Assembly (NCBI RefSeq): GCF_014898815.1
Contig: NW_026515545.1
Coordinates: 1 to 64,000 of the forward strand
DNA length: 64,000 nucleotides
Origin: Panonychus citri
Taxonomy: Eukaryota > Arthropoda > Arachnida > Trombidiformes > Tetranychidae
Reading direction: 5' to 3'
Under the pieces are notes generated by a model. That model worked only from the letters and a program-made list of their open reading frames with translations, did not search any database and was not told the DNA's origin. Position 1 is the stretch's first letter. Every line of letters starts with the position of its first letter. Shown here in pieces: positions 48,379 to 58,906 of this stretch. A program made the position numbers and the translations under genes.

Positions 48379-49915
48379 GGTTCACGATTCATGAAGACAA
48401 ACGATTAAATGAAATACAATCATTTTCTGTAATTTTAATCAATCATGCAATCAAATTTGTCTGACAATTTATTCTGAATTTGTGCTAAGTTGATCAGGTA
48501 TGCAAATTGTTTTCTCATTTGGTGTCAATCAAATGTGATTTTTTTTTCAATCTCGATTTTAATAATCAATTAGTATGACAATAGACTAAAAATTAGAGTA
48601 CATATTAGACTCACTAGACTATCATTACTTCAGCCAGTTAATCATTTGAAAAAAGTATTTTCTGCGAGATGATTAAGCAAACAATTTATATGAATAGCTG
48701 AGTCTCTTTATTCATTTCTCATATTAAACCCTCAGGCAATATTCAGATTTACATGTTATCACTTTACACTAATGTATAATCACCATAATAATCATCAGTG
48801 AATATGGACTGAAATGAAAATGAGAAATAATCAGTTTCCATTGGAAATCAGTTTCCACCATAGTTACCTTGATTCACTTTCATTGTATTAAATATCATTA
48901 TCTTATCAAATATTATATATCATCAACTGAGTAAGTTATTCAATTCAGTAAATTTGCAGACATCATGATTTTCAGTAGCAATTCATGTAACTCCATTACT
49001 GTATTAGAATATTAAAAGTTAACTTCAACTCTACATTCCCATGAAATAAATCATTACATTCAGATATTATTATCATGTTAACCATCATCATGATTATTAT
49101 TATGTCGGAATGTATATCAATCCATTTAATGATGTTCTCAAAATTGAATTGGATTAACTTAATGGTCGATTCATTCATGGTTATGATTATATATATATAT
49201 TTAAGCGGGGATGAGAATTGAACAGAATGTTCCTTGTAAATCCTGAATTTCCTAATGAACTTTACCAGAATAGTTTTTCAATCTTTCCACTTGAATAGAA
49301 ACTCATTATTTATATTTGAAACAACTCTCACCACCTACAGGGAGTTGAATTTATATGAATATTTTCATGATTAAAATGTTGTTTATCATTTTTATACCTC
49401 ATGATTATCCTTTTTTTTCAGTAGGTAAAACATTTTAAACCAATTAAATACAAACATTAACATGGTTAAACTGACAGAGATAAAAATAGTTAATCATTCC
49501 CAGTGGGTGACGATTCATAATCAAACAGTTCATATCGTTTGCATGATTATTATCACCATGAAATCCATACACAGATAATAAAAGCCATTAGATAAAAATT
49601 AAAGACACCAATTGATTGTGATATTACTAAATCATTTGACAGAATTGAATATCCATCATGATCAATTGGTGATCTATGGATGATGGTGATTAGTTTAATC
49701 CGAGGGATCAACTATTAATATTATCTGAAAGGTTGAATAAAAGTATCAGATTAAAAATCTCATTGAGATTTTCCATCAATTGCAACAATTTAAAGCTCGT
49801 TAACGATCAATTATCAATCAATCAATGAGATAATCTTAATGATAATCAGAAAACAACATTCGGTAAGATTGGAATGAAACAGTTAATGACATTTGATTAT
49901 TTCTTTTTCTTGTCA
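48379..49915. other. AT-rich region without a recognised gene
   Basis: Only short, unsupported open frames. Nothing stands out apart from TA-rich simple sequence near 49188-49200. Confidence 0.45.
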
Positions 49916-49919
49916 CAAC

Positions 49920-50456
49920 CCATTTATATCTTTTTTTAAACTTTAATCTTAATCTTAATCTTAATCTTTTATATGGTCACTATTCCCTCATAATTATTGC
50001 TTTCGGCTATTTAGATTATCTCATGTACTTCCTACTCTCTTTATTCAGTTAATTGGTTTTGACTCTGATAGAAATGTCACCAATCTGATTTACTTAGAAA
50101 AAGATGAGATTAACAGAAAAGATTGTGTTTGATCAATAAGATAGTAGCTGATAATCATCATGATCATTTGAATCGTTTCATTGAGCTACTACATGGATAA
50201 TTTATCAGAAAAAGAATAAAAAAAACCCGGAAAAGTAAAGAATCATCAACGTTTACATTTGATAATATTAATAGAAACTCAGATATTACATTGGATTAAA
50301 TGAAAAAGAATTTGAAAAAAAAAGAAATACAAGATGATTTTCTTGTTATTCTCATGAATAAATAAATTGCTCTTTTAATGAACATTGAGATTTCTTTGTA
50401 TAAGTTTATGGTCAAGGTGAAGGTCAAGTCTTTATTCATCTTCATCTTCTCTCTTT

Positions 50457-50496
<40 letters not shown>

Positions 50497-50645
50497 CTCA
50501 TCATCTTCTTAATCCACACTCAGTCCAACCCCCTCCCGATCTCTGGATCAATCAAGTACCAGGTATGAAGAGACCGGTCTTGGCCCGTCTTCTTATTGAC
50601 CTTAACTGCCCAGAGGTTTTAAAGAAACCAAATACCTCAATGATT
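49920..50645 (+). repeat. Left arm of a large imperfect inverted repeat
   Basis: The reverse complement of this segment aligns along its length with 52870-53632. The best-preserved parts are about 49,970-50,090 (shared words such as AGTACATGAGATAATCTAAA) and about 50,495-50,615 (shared GACCGGTCTTGGCCCGTCTT). The middle is more diverged. It contains a CT microsatellite (about 50460-50492) and a donor-like CAG|GTATG at 50562. Both arms point inward at the secreted-protein gene. Confidence 0.8.
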
Positions 50646-51112
50646 ACATGTGGTCAATAATTTTCATTCCCAATGGTTGAGCTTCAGTAAATTTTAATAG
50701 TCAATTTAATCACCATTGTGTGATTAGAGTAAATTTATCTCATTTTCATGGGTAATTAGCTGATTGCTATGAATTGGAAACACAATAGTTAACCAAGAAC
50801 TGAATAACCAAAGTTTCACTTAAAACTGAATTTCTCATGCACCACAAATGAAAATGATACACTCTTTGAATTAATAACACAAAATAACCAATAATTATCA
50901 GTTAATTGTCATTCAATTAAGTTTACGTATGAATTGGTAAAAAAAAATTAACTACAGAGATCATCTTGATATTGTTATGTTGTTAAACATGTTGGTTTTT
51001 ATTGAAATTGAATTGATAATGAAAGTGAGTTGAGTTGATTAGGTGAAAATTGTAATAATTTAATCAAACGATGACCCGTTATTATACATCCTGTGCAAGT
51101 AAATTATTACCT

Positions 51113-51140
51113 GAGGTGGGTTAAGGTGGGTTAAGGTGGG
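51113..51140. repeat. Three tandem copies of a GGTGGGTTAA-type unit
   Basis: GAGGTGGGTTAAGGTGGGTTAAGGTGGG, a 10-base unit nearly three times, just beyond the stop of the secreted-protein gene. Confidence 0.8.
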
Positions 51141-51156
51141 TGATTGTGATGATTGA

Positions 51157-52745
51157 TTAACCACTGAACGGTCTGGCAGTGGTTGATGAAACCAAAGTTG
51201 ATCTCATTCGGTTCATGAGGTTGGTAATGTCGGTTGTGATTCGGTTAACTCGAACTCTGTGAATTTTGAAAGGAAACAAAGTTTTATTAGTTTGTTGTTG
51301 ACTTAAATTGTTGATCACAATCAATCAGTTTATTTACCTTAAACTTTCAAAGAAAGCGTTGCTTGGATAGCCAGCAGTTCCTGAGCCATCGTCAGCGGGT
51401 GGGGCAGAAGCTGAAGATGCAACAGCTTGAAGGGCTCGAAGTCGATTCTGAAGACGTTGTAAATTGTTTTGTACTCCTCGTAAATAGGATCTCATTGATC
51501 GCATCATAGCGGCGGTCATGTATCGTCGATTGGCCATCAAATCTTCAATTGATTGCTATTGATTAGATTAGAGGTGGAAAATGGTTAGAAATGAGGAGAA
51601 AAGTGATTTAAATGGTCAAGACTTACATCAAGATTGTGAATGGTCATTTCGATTTGATCAACCATACCAGCAATTTGCTCATTTTGACGGGCATCAGTTG
51701 AACTGGGCTCAATAGCGGGCTCTTCTGAACCAGCTCCATAAGAAAGTGGACTCAAAGTGGATGCAGCATCATCTTTCAAGTCAGTATTGAGATAACCTTT
51801 TATCTGTTGTTCAAGGTCAACAAGTAATTTGGTTGCCTGGTTGATTGGCTCAGCAAGATAAGCTGAAATATCTGAGCTGGAGGATGAAGCAGAGGCGGCA
51901 GCAGTTGCTTCAGGCTTAACCTCATCAGCTTTGACAGGAACAACCTTGATGGTTGGTGCAGCGAGAGCAACAGCTACAGGAACAGAATCAGCAACTGGAG
52001 CCACTTGGGGTGAATTCTTGGCAACTGAATCCTCTGAAACTCCTGCTGAGTATTGAGATGGAGCTTCAGTTTGAACTTCAGCAACTGATGGCGATGCAAC
52101 TGGAACCTCAGCAACTTTTTCTGAACTTTCCACTTTCTGAACTTTTTGTACAGTTGAAGATTTACCTTCATCTGATTTACCTTTTTTTACTTTCTTTTCG
52201 GGAACTGAATCAGAGATAATTGTTGACACAGTGGCGAGTTTGTCAACTGAAATTTCATCCTGATTAGAGACCACTGGTGATTTTGATTTATCAGCCACTG
52301 GCGAGATCTCATCTAAGCCAACTGATGAAACTGGAGCAGCAACTAAATCATTGACAACCGAATTACCTTCAACTCCATCAACTGATGGAACGACAGTTTC
52401 TGATTTAGATCCATAGAAAAGGATTGATTCAGTTGATCCACTTGATTTTGATTCAACTGATTCAACAACAGGTCCAGCAACAGGTAAACCATTACCTTAA
52501 TTGTAATAAGAGAGAAAAAAATTAATCGAATAACCAAAAAAAAACAGTCACCAATTAATTGTAGAAAATTATGTTCAATTAAATATTCCATGTTAATTTC
52601 AATTCTAATAAAAGTTGAATCAGTAATCAAGTGACTTATCAATCAACTTGATTCCAGGATTAGATGAAATTATTAATGAATGAATAAAAATCTTACCGAT
52701 TACAAAAAGAGAAACAATAAAGATTGAGATGATTAATCCTTTCAT
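51157..52745 (-). CDS. Secreted Ala/Val/Ser-rich protein, four exons, 411 aa
   Basis: Exon 1 (52745-52697) encodes a signal peptide MKGLIISIFIVSLFVIG. Exon 2 (52495-51627) carries most of the protein: repeated SVES/SSVA-type acidic and Ala/Val-rich sequence with a Lys patch (PEKKVKKGK), then an amphipathic helix (PINQATKLLVDLEQQIKGY). Exon 3 (51555-51338) has RRYMTAAMMRSMRSYLRGVQ and a leucine-heptad segment (LQRLQNRLRALQ). Exon 4 (51256-51157) ends RPFSG. All donors and acceptors are GT-AG and phases join exactly (412 codons including stop). The C-terminal third looks like a short coiled coil. I do not recognise the family; it is probably an extracellular structural or lineage-specific protein. 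It lies between the arms of an inverted repeat, and the right arm forms its upstream region. Confidence 0.8.
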
Positions 52746-52869
52746 TTTGATTGAGTTAATTATTGTAACAACACTTTCGCTGATCACAATTGGAAAAAAA
52801 ATGTTCCCGTTTCAATTGAGCACAATTAAAGTTTTTCAAGTTAACTGATCCCAGAGTGAAGTTTAAATG

Positions 52870-53632
52870 TAAATGACTTTCACTGGAGTATTTGGTTTCT
52901 TTATAACCTGTGGTGGGCAGTTAAGGTCAATAAGAAGACGGGCCAAGACCGGTCTCTTCTTACCTGGTACTTGGTGGATCCACAGATCGGGAGGGGGTTG
53001 GACTGAGTGTGGATTAAGAAGATGATGATGAGATAATAGAGAAAGAAGAGAGAAAAGGGAGGAGGTAAAGAGAGAGAGAGATGATTAAAGATCAGAGATG
53101 AAGATGAAGATGGAGAATTAGAAAAATACTTACCTTTACTTTCCCCTTGATTCTTGCAAAGAAAATCAATAATCCGGTTGTTTGAGATCATTGGAATGGC
53201 CACAAAAGGGCAATACATTTATTCATAAGATTAACAAGAAAAACATCATTTATTATCTTCCTTTTTTATTTCTTTTCGGAACTTTTATCAATCTTCATCT
53301 TCATATTTCATTTGATTCTTTTTGATTTTTCCGGGTTCCATTATCATCTTTTTCTAATAAAATTATTCCAATTCTAATGATTGATTCAAATAATCATCAA
53401 GATAAATTCTCGGTGAGTCTCTTGTTCATTTAATTAACAGATCTGTTAATCTAAACTTTTTCTAAAGATTGGTGACATTTCTATCAAAGTCAAAGCAATT
53501 AATATGAAGGAAAGTAGGAAGAGAATAGGAAGTACATGAGATAATCTAAATAGCCGAGAGCAATAATCATAGTAGAATGGTGACCATGTGAAAGATGAAG
53601 ATGAAGATTAAAATGGAAAAAATAAAAAAGTA
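52870..53632 (-). repeat. Right arm of the inverted repeat, upstream region of the secreted gene
   Basis: This is the counterpart of 49920-50645. On the minus strand it contains a good donor, CAG|GTAAGAAG, at 52964/52963, so it may hold a 5' untranslated exon and promoter of the gene starting at 52745. Its purine-rich stretch at about 53035-53120 corresponds to the microsatellite in the left arm. Confidence 0.75.
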
Positions 53633-54162
53633 AAAAAGCTAATCAAATGTCATTGATATTTAGCGTAATCACAAAGCTTTTAATCCAACCCTTTTATCTC
53701 TCAATTTGAATTATTTTCTTTTCTCAACCCTTTTTAATGTCTGAAGAGGTAAAAGGGCAATGGCTTCCAATTTTATTCGATTACTGAACTTCTTTTTTCT
53801 TATATCTTTTTGATTGTGCGTTTCACTTTAATGAGCGGGTTGAGAGATTAAGTTGTACCGGAGTCTCAATACAAGTGGAGTTTCTCGCGCTTTTTCACTA
53901 ATTTACTTCTTTTATGACACTTGTATTTCTAACTCTTATTAGCTTATTAACTGACATTTTTTTTATACTCTCATTACTGAATTATGTCGATAAATAGCTT
54001 TACAAAAGGTCTTTTGACTTTAATCTTTGTTACCAGAGTTTTTTTTTGCTCATTTGAAAAAGTTAAAGAAGTTCTAATCCACGAGTATTAAATTGATATC
54101 TCTGTGGAAAAGTTGACCTTGACCGCATGACTTGAGATCTGAAGGAATTTAATAAGATCCTA
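53633..54162. other. Intergenic region / 3' flank of caz
   Basis: AT-rich, no gene seen. It should contain the 3' untranslated region of caz on the minus strand. Confidence 0.45.
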
Positions 54163-55897
54163 TCAATATGGTCCAGGACGTCTATCATGACCTCTGCATA
54201 GGTCCACCTCGCCCTCTCATTGGTGGACCACCACCTCCTCTACCCCCTTGGACCATCACCGCCACCACGACCTCGACCACTGCCCATATCACCGTCTCTA
54301 GGGCCAAAACCTCCTCGGCTACCTCCCATTCCTCCACGGCCCATTCCACGGCCACCACCTCGATCACCGGAGCCACCGCGACCTCCGCGCATACCTCCTC
54401 CATTACGTCTCATACCATCTCCTGCCATCTGTATTAATGGAAAATTTTCATTTATTTTGGCGCCTTTAAAGGTAAAATCAAGTTAAAAGCTAAACACATA
54501 AAATAGAATTCTGTGAAAAACAGAACGCAAATTTATCGCTTTTGAAACTATGCTCACTTGTCAAAAGATTTTGTAACAAAAAAAAACTCTAGTCGATTGG
54601 TACTCAATGGAAAATTCAAAATAAAAGAAAAAGAAAAAGTTACCTCTGAATGCAGTGAACCTCCATCTGAACCGCCCGGAGCTCCTCCAGGTTTTGGTGC
54701 TTGACATCGATTACATTCTGTCCTCCATGCGAAATTATTGTTCCCACAACTTGGATTAGGACAATTCCAGTCTCCATCTCTACCACCACCTCCAGATCGA
54801 CCACCAGGCCCTTTAATAGAAGATAAGAAAAAAAAGAGAAACATATGAGTATCATGGTAAAGTAATCTCAGTAAATTAAAAAAACTAACCTCCGGGTCCA
54901 CCTCCACCTCCGCGCCCAAATCCTCCACCCATGGGTCCACCTCGACCTCGACCTCCTCCACTGCCTCCTCCTCTACTTCCACCACGAACAAATCCACCTG
55001 GTGGTACTTTTCTTTGAGCCATTTCTACTTTAATTGTATTTCCCCACAGTTCTTTACCATTAAACCATGATATCGAGGAATTGGCAGTTGGAGGATCATC
55101 ATAAGTTACAGTGGCTTCTCCTTTGCTTTGACCAGAGTCTTTATCTCTATAGATCCAAATTTTATCTCTACCAGTTTTTTTATCTTTCTGTAATATAAGA
55201 AAACAAAAATTAACATTGATTCAAATTGTATAAGATGAAGAAAATTACTTACTTTTATTAAACCAATGGAGCCAAAATATTCGGCAATATCAGTCTCAGT
55301 GGCTGTTTTTGGTAATCCCGAAACAAATACAGTGTCATGCATGTATTCAGCTAAAAAGAAAAAAGTGACAATGAGTTTAAACAAATCAAGTGACAAAAAT
55401 ACAAAATAAAACAAAAAATACAAACCTCCATGAGCTGAGTGTGAAGGTGGTCCCTGTGACTGATATCCACCGCCATAACCTCCTTGGGATGCATGTGAAG
55501 GTGGTCCTGGTGGTCCTTGTGATTGATATCCACCACCACCACCACCGCCACCATACCCTCCTTGAGCTCCATGTGAAGGTGGCCCGGGTGGTCCTTGAGA
55601 TGAGTACCCACCTCCTCCTCCTCCACCACCACCACCACTACCATAACCGCCAGCAGTTGAATGTGAAGGTGGTCCAGGTGGACCTGGTGGACCCTGAGAT
55701 TGATAACCACCGCCACCACCACTACCATAACCTCCTCCACCTCCATAGCCTCCACCACTAGGAGGATAACTAGAAGATGCATATCCACTAGAATTGTACC
55801 CGCCTGGAGCTGAATTAGATCCATATCCCCCTGCCATATAGCCTCCGCCATGAGAACTGCCAGAAGCACCATAGCCACTACTTTCATATGTGTCCAT
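54163..55897 (-). CDS. caz: Cabeza / FUS-EWS-TAF15 family RNA-binding protein
   Basis: Five exons: 55897-55426, 55350-55253, 55187-54890, 54810-54644 and 54428-54163. The N-terminal 157 residues are a Gly/Tyr/Ser/Gln prion-like region with about four copies of a YQSQGPPGPPSH...GGYG unit. An RRM follows (DTVFVSGLPKTATETDIAEY ... DKIWIYRDKDSGQSKGEATV). An RGG region comes next, then a RanBP2 zinc finger (C306, C311, C322, C325; CPNPSCGNNNFAWRTECNRC). The last exon is RGG-rich and ends HDRRPGPY, a PY-type nuclear import signal. FUS-family proteins bind nascent RNA and the splicing and transcription machinery in the nucleus. The last exon breaks frame twice: after PRDGDMGSGRGRGGGDGPRG in a C5/G5 run near 54245, and again near 54195 just before the PY signal. 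Everything else joins in phase. Confidence 0.9.
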
Positions 55898-55949
55898 GTT
55901 TATTTTGTTTGAATAGACTTTCAAACAACTTTAAAAAAGAAAATCACAA

Positions 55950-56400
55950 TTTAAATTTAGACAATAAGTTAATTAAATTTATTAATAATAAACCCAAAAA
56001 ATAAATATTCCACAGAAACAAAAGAAAAGGATGAAAAGAGAGCAACTCGAAGGGAGAATGTGTGATACATACAATTGGCACGCGAGTCGCCACCTCTGTT
56101 TCTCTTTCTTTTGTTCGATTACAAGTGAAAAGAGATTCAAGAGATGAGAAAAGTAAGAGAGAAAACAGAGGTGGCGACTCTTCTTCGAGATTGTTTGCAA
56201 GGAAAAGCTTATTCTTTGGTAGGAGGAGAAGAATATCCGCAAGTGCGCAGATTACAAATATGTGTATCTGGTATTACAATCGTAGAGAGAGAGAGAGAGA
56301 CGGTAGAGAACAAGAAAGACAGAGGTTAGAATTCAAGAGAAAGGGAAGAGAGAGAGAGAGAGAGAGACTGAGCTCTTTACAACATGAGAGCATTTATTAC
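55950..56400. repeat. caz-nanos spacer with GA microsatellites
   Basis: It contains (GA)n runs at about 56285-56300 and 56350-56368 and a purine-rich stretch between. A direct/inverted pair with GTCGCCACCTCTGTTT (56088-56103) and its complement AAACAGAGGTGGCGAC (56163-56178) could form a stem with a loop of about 60 bases. The caz promoter should lie here. Open frames are repeat-derived. Confidence 0.6.
56393..56398 (-). terminator. AATAAA polyadenylation signal of nanos
   Basis: On the minus strand AATAAA lies about 145 bases after the nanos TAA at 56543, a normal distance. Confidence 0.45.
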
Positions 56401-56494
56401 AAATTTTCATAGGGTCGGTCTCTCTCCTTGGTGCTAACCCATTCAAATAGCTTACATTTGGTAGGCAAGTCTGTTAAATATTCGGTTAGCAGGA

Positions 56495-56527
<33 letters not shown>

Positions 56528-56542
56528 AAATTGAATCGGGAT

Positions 56543-57567
56543 TTAAGGTCGATTATTGCGTTGCCAGAATGATGGTTTATTCCATGGGCAATATCGAAGT
56601 GTATGAGCTTTTGCTCCACCGCCATTCTGACAAATGGGACAATTGTAACAGCGAAGAACAGGACAGATAATGTTACCCTCTGGACATTTGAGAATGTGAC
56701 TCTTGTAAAATGCCGGTGGATGACCATTGTTTTTACAGAAAACACATCGGTGCAAGTTGGATTACGTCGACGAACCCTTGGTGGAACATAAGAAGCTTGA
56801 AGACCATTTAAAGTACTGTTAGCAGCCAATGAATTATCAGAGTTATTATAACTACTATTGACCATAGAATGATGATTGTTATTATTACCAATACCAAAGG
56901 AATTATTGGTATTATTATTGATGGTGTTTGGATTAGTCGAGTGTTGTTGATGTCCAGTGGTAAGATTGTTATGATAATTATTGGTATTATCTCTGTTGGA
57001 ATTAGTTGCAGGATTGATGGAATTATAATTATGCGAGTTAATTTGATTGTTATTGGTGTTTGATAAGTGATTTGAATTTATATGATTACGGGGAGTGACC
57101 GAGAAAGAAGAAAATAAATCCCTGGTTCCAATAGGAGGGCAACTTCTCGGTGGAGCGATCCATTGATTGTTATAATCATAACTGTTTAATCCTTTGGTAT
57201 TAAATGGGTTTGAATTAATACCATTGATTGCATGAGTTAAATTACTAGAATAGAGGCCACCACCATTACCATCAACACCAGTGGTACCTCCAATGGTACC
57301 ACAATTAGAATTGTTGTTAACACTATTACTATTATTAGTAATATTATTGTTATTCTCACCAGCGGGTGTAAGATTAGAGGTAGAATTTAGATTACCACTA
57401 AAATTGAACAATCCATGTTGATCATTGGTTGACCATCCACTTGAAAAGAGTCCATTAAACCGATCTACCAGTAGATTGGAATGAGAAAATTCAGAAGCCT
57501 TGAGATTGAAATCAATGGGCTCCGAGAATTTGGGTGGACGACGCTTAGAAAAACTATCCATTGCCAT
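56543..57567 (-). CDS. nos: Nanos translational repressor
   Basis: The ATG at 57567 starts MAMDSFSKRRPPKF. About 260 Asn/Ser/Gly-rich residues follow, then RVRRRN and the double CCHC nanos zinc finger: HRCVFCKNNG, FYKSHILKCPEGNIICPVLR, CYNCPICQNGGGAKAHTLRY, then CP. Nanos works with Pumilio to silence mRNAs in germline and posterior development. The N-terminal frame and zinc-finger frame are offset by a single break near 56755-56765, next to an AA run directly before the finger. The finger is perfectly conserved in its frame and ends NRP and TAA at 56543, so the break is probably an assembly indel. If real, this copy would lack its essential domain. No introns are seen. Confidence 0.9.
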
Positions 57568-58906
57568 TGGAGAAGAAGAAGATTAGATGGAAGATTAGAT
57601 GAGGAGAGACAAAGATTAAAGATGGAGATACACAACACACAATAAAGAAGAAGAAGAAGAAAAAAATAATCAAATTCTAATCAAAGGCAGAAAAACGAAC
57701 AATCACAAAATGATTAGATTATCTAATGAGAGAAGGTAAAATTTAGAGAATAATCAATAAATTGTTGACAAGGTAAATAAAAGAATAGAATAAAATTACT
57801 CGGTGATTAACTGTAAGGAAAAGATTTGATTAAACTGATTAAGATTCACATTGACTGTTTGGCTTTTTAATAAGCAGATTAACAAGTGATCAGGCTCATT
57901 GTTTTTCCCTCCAACTTTTCACAATCTTAACCATTGATAAGAGAAGAGGGAAATTAATTTGTTCTTTCGTTGAAAGAGAACAAATTGACTGGAGGGAGAA
58001 TGAGGGAGAACCAGGAACGAGAGAGACACTTTTCTTCTTATCGCAACTGTAACATTGTCTCTTCGTAATCATCATCATTTTTTTCATCATCTTCTCATCA
58101 TTTTCTCACCAATCGTCATGCGAACATAATTATTGGTATTTGTTTGTTGTTCTAAAAAGCTCATGACTCATACATTTGTTTTTCCCTCATTTGTGTTTCT
58201 TGCAATTCTTTCCCTTGGCTTTTAATTGTTGACAATTAGGTTCATCAAAAGATGTTATTTCTTTTCGTTTAAATTGTTTCTCAAACAATTAGACCAACCA
58301 CAGAGTCTAATTAGTTGACAATCTCAAGGGAAACAAATTGTAATTTCTTCAAAATACCACAAAAAGTGAGATGAAAAATTTAATCTTCTTTTCTATTGGT
58401 CATCAAATTAACATTTTCACATCTATTGGTTAGTTTTGATTCTCTAACAGATTAATCAGATTAGATTGATTATTGATCTTGTTTGGTGATTATGATTGGC
58501 AACTTTTTCCTTCCGTTCAATGTTTTTCTTTCAATTTGATTTTCGATTTTTTTTCTCGAAAACAATCAACTTGATTCTCTTCTTCTTCTTTTAATCCATT
58601 GCCGTAATCTCAACGTTCCAAACTTAATTTCTTAGTTATTGAATAATTGATTGTTAATCGAACTGTCATTTCGTTTTTTTATTCTTAATTGTTGAATTAC
58701 TTTGATTCACTTTTCAGTTGTGGGTTAAAATTGTCTTAGTTAGTTAACCAAGAAAACAAAAACAAACTAATGAAAAATTTTAAGCGCAATTTTTTAATTA
58801 TTGATTCAACATAATTGCTAATCCGAAAAATGAATGAAAAGATGTTACAATATTCAGATTATTGCAAAAGTGAAAAAAAGTTATAAGATTTCAGAAGATG
58901 TTTAAT
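57568..58906. other. Region upstream of nanos; no gene seen
   Basis: AT-rich with a GAA repeat near 57643-57663. It should hold the nanos promoter and the 3' untranslated region of S-adenosylmethionine synthetase. Confidence 0.45.

Noticed and set aside
52963..53035. Possible U1 snRNA gene, because the right arm contains a CTTACCTGG-like word
   Set aside because: The rest of the block does not match U1 structure; the word is simply the complement of a splice donor.
54168..54486. Pro/Thr/Ser-rich plus-strand frames over the end of caz
   Set aside because: They are antisense shadows of the RGG-repeat exon, whose sense translation matches FUS-family proteins.
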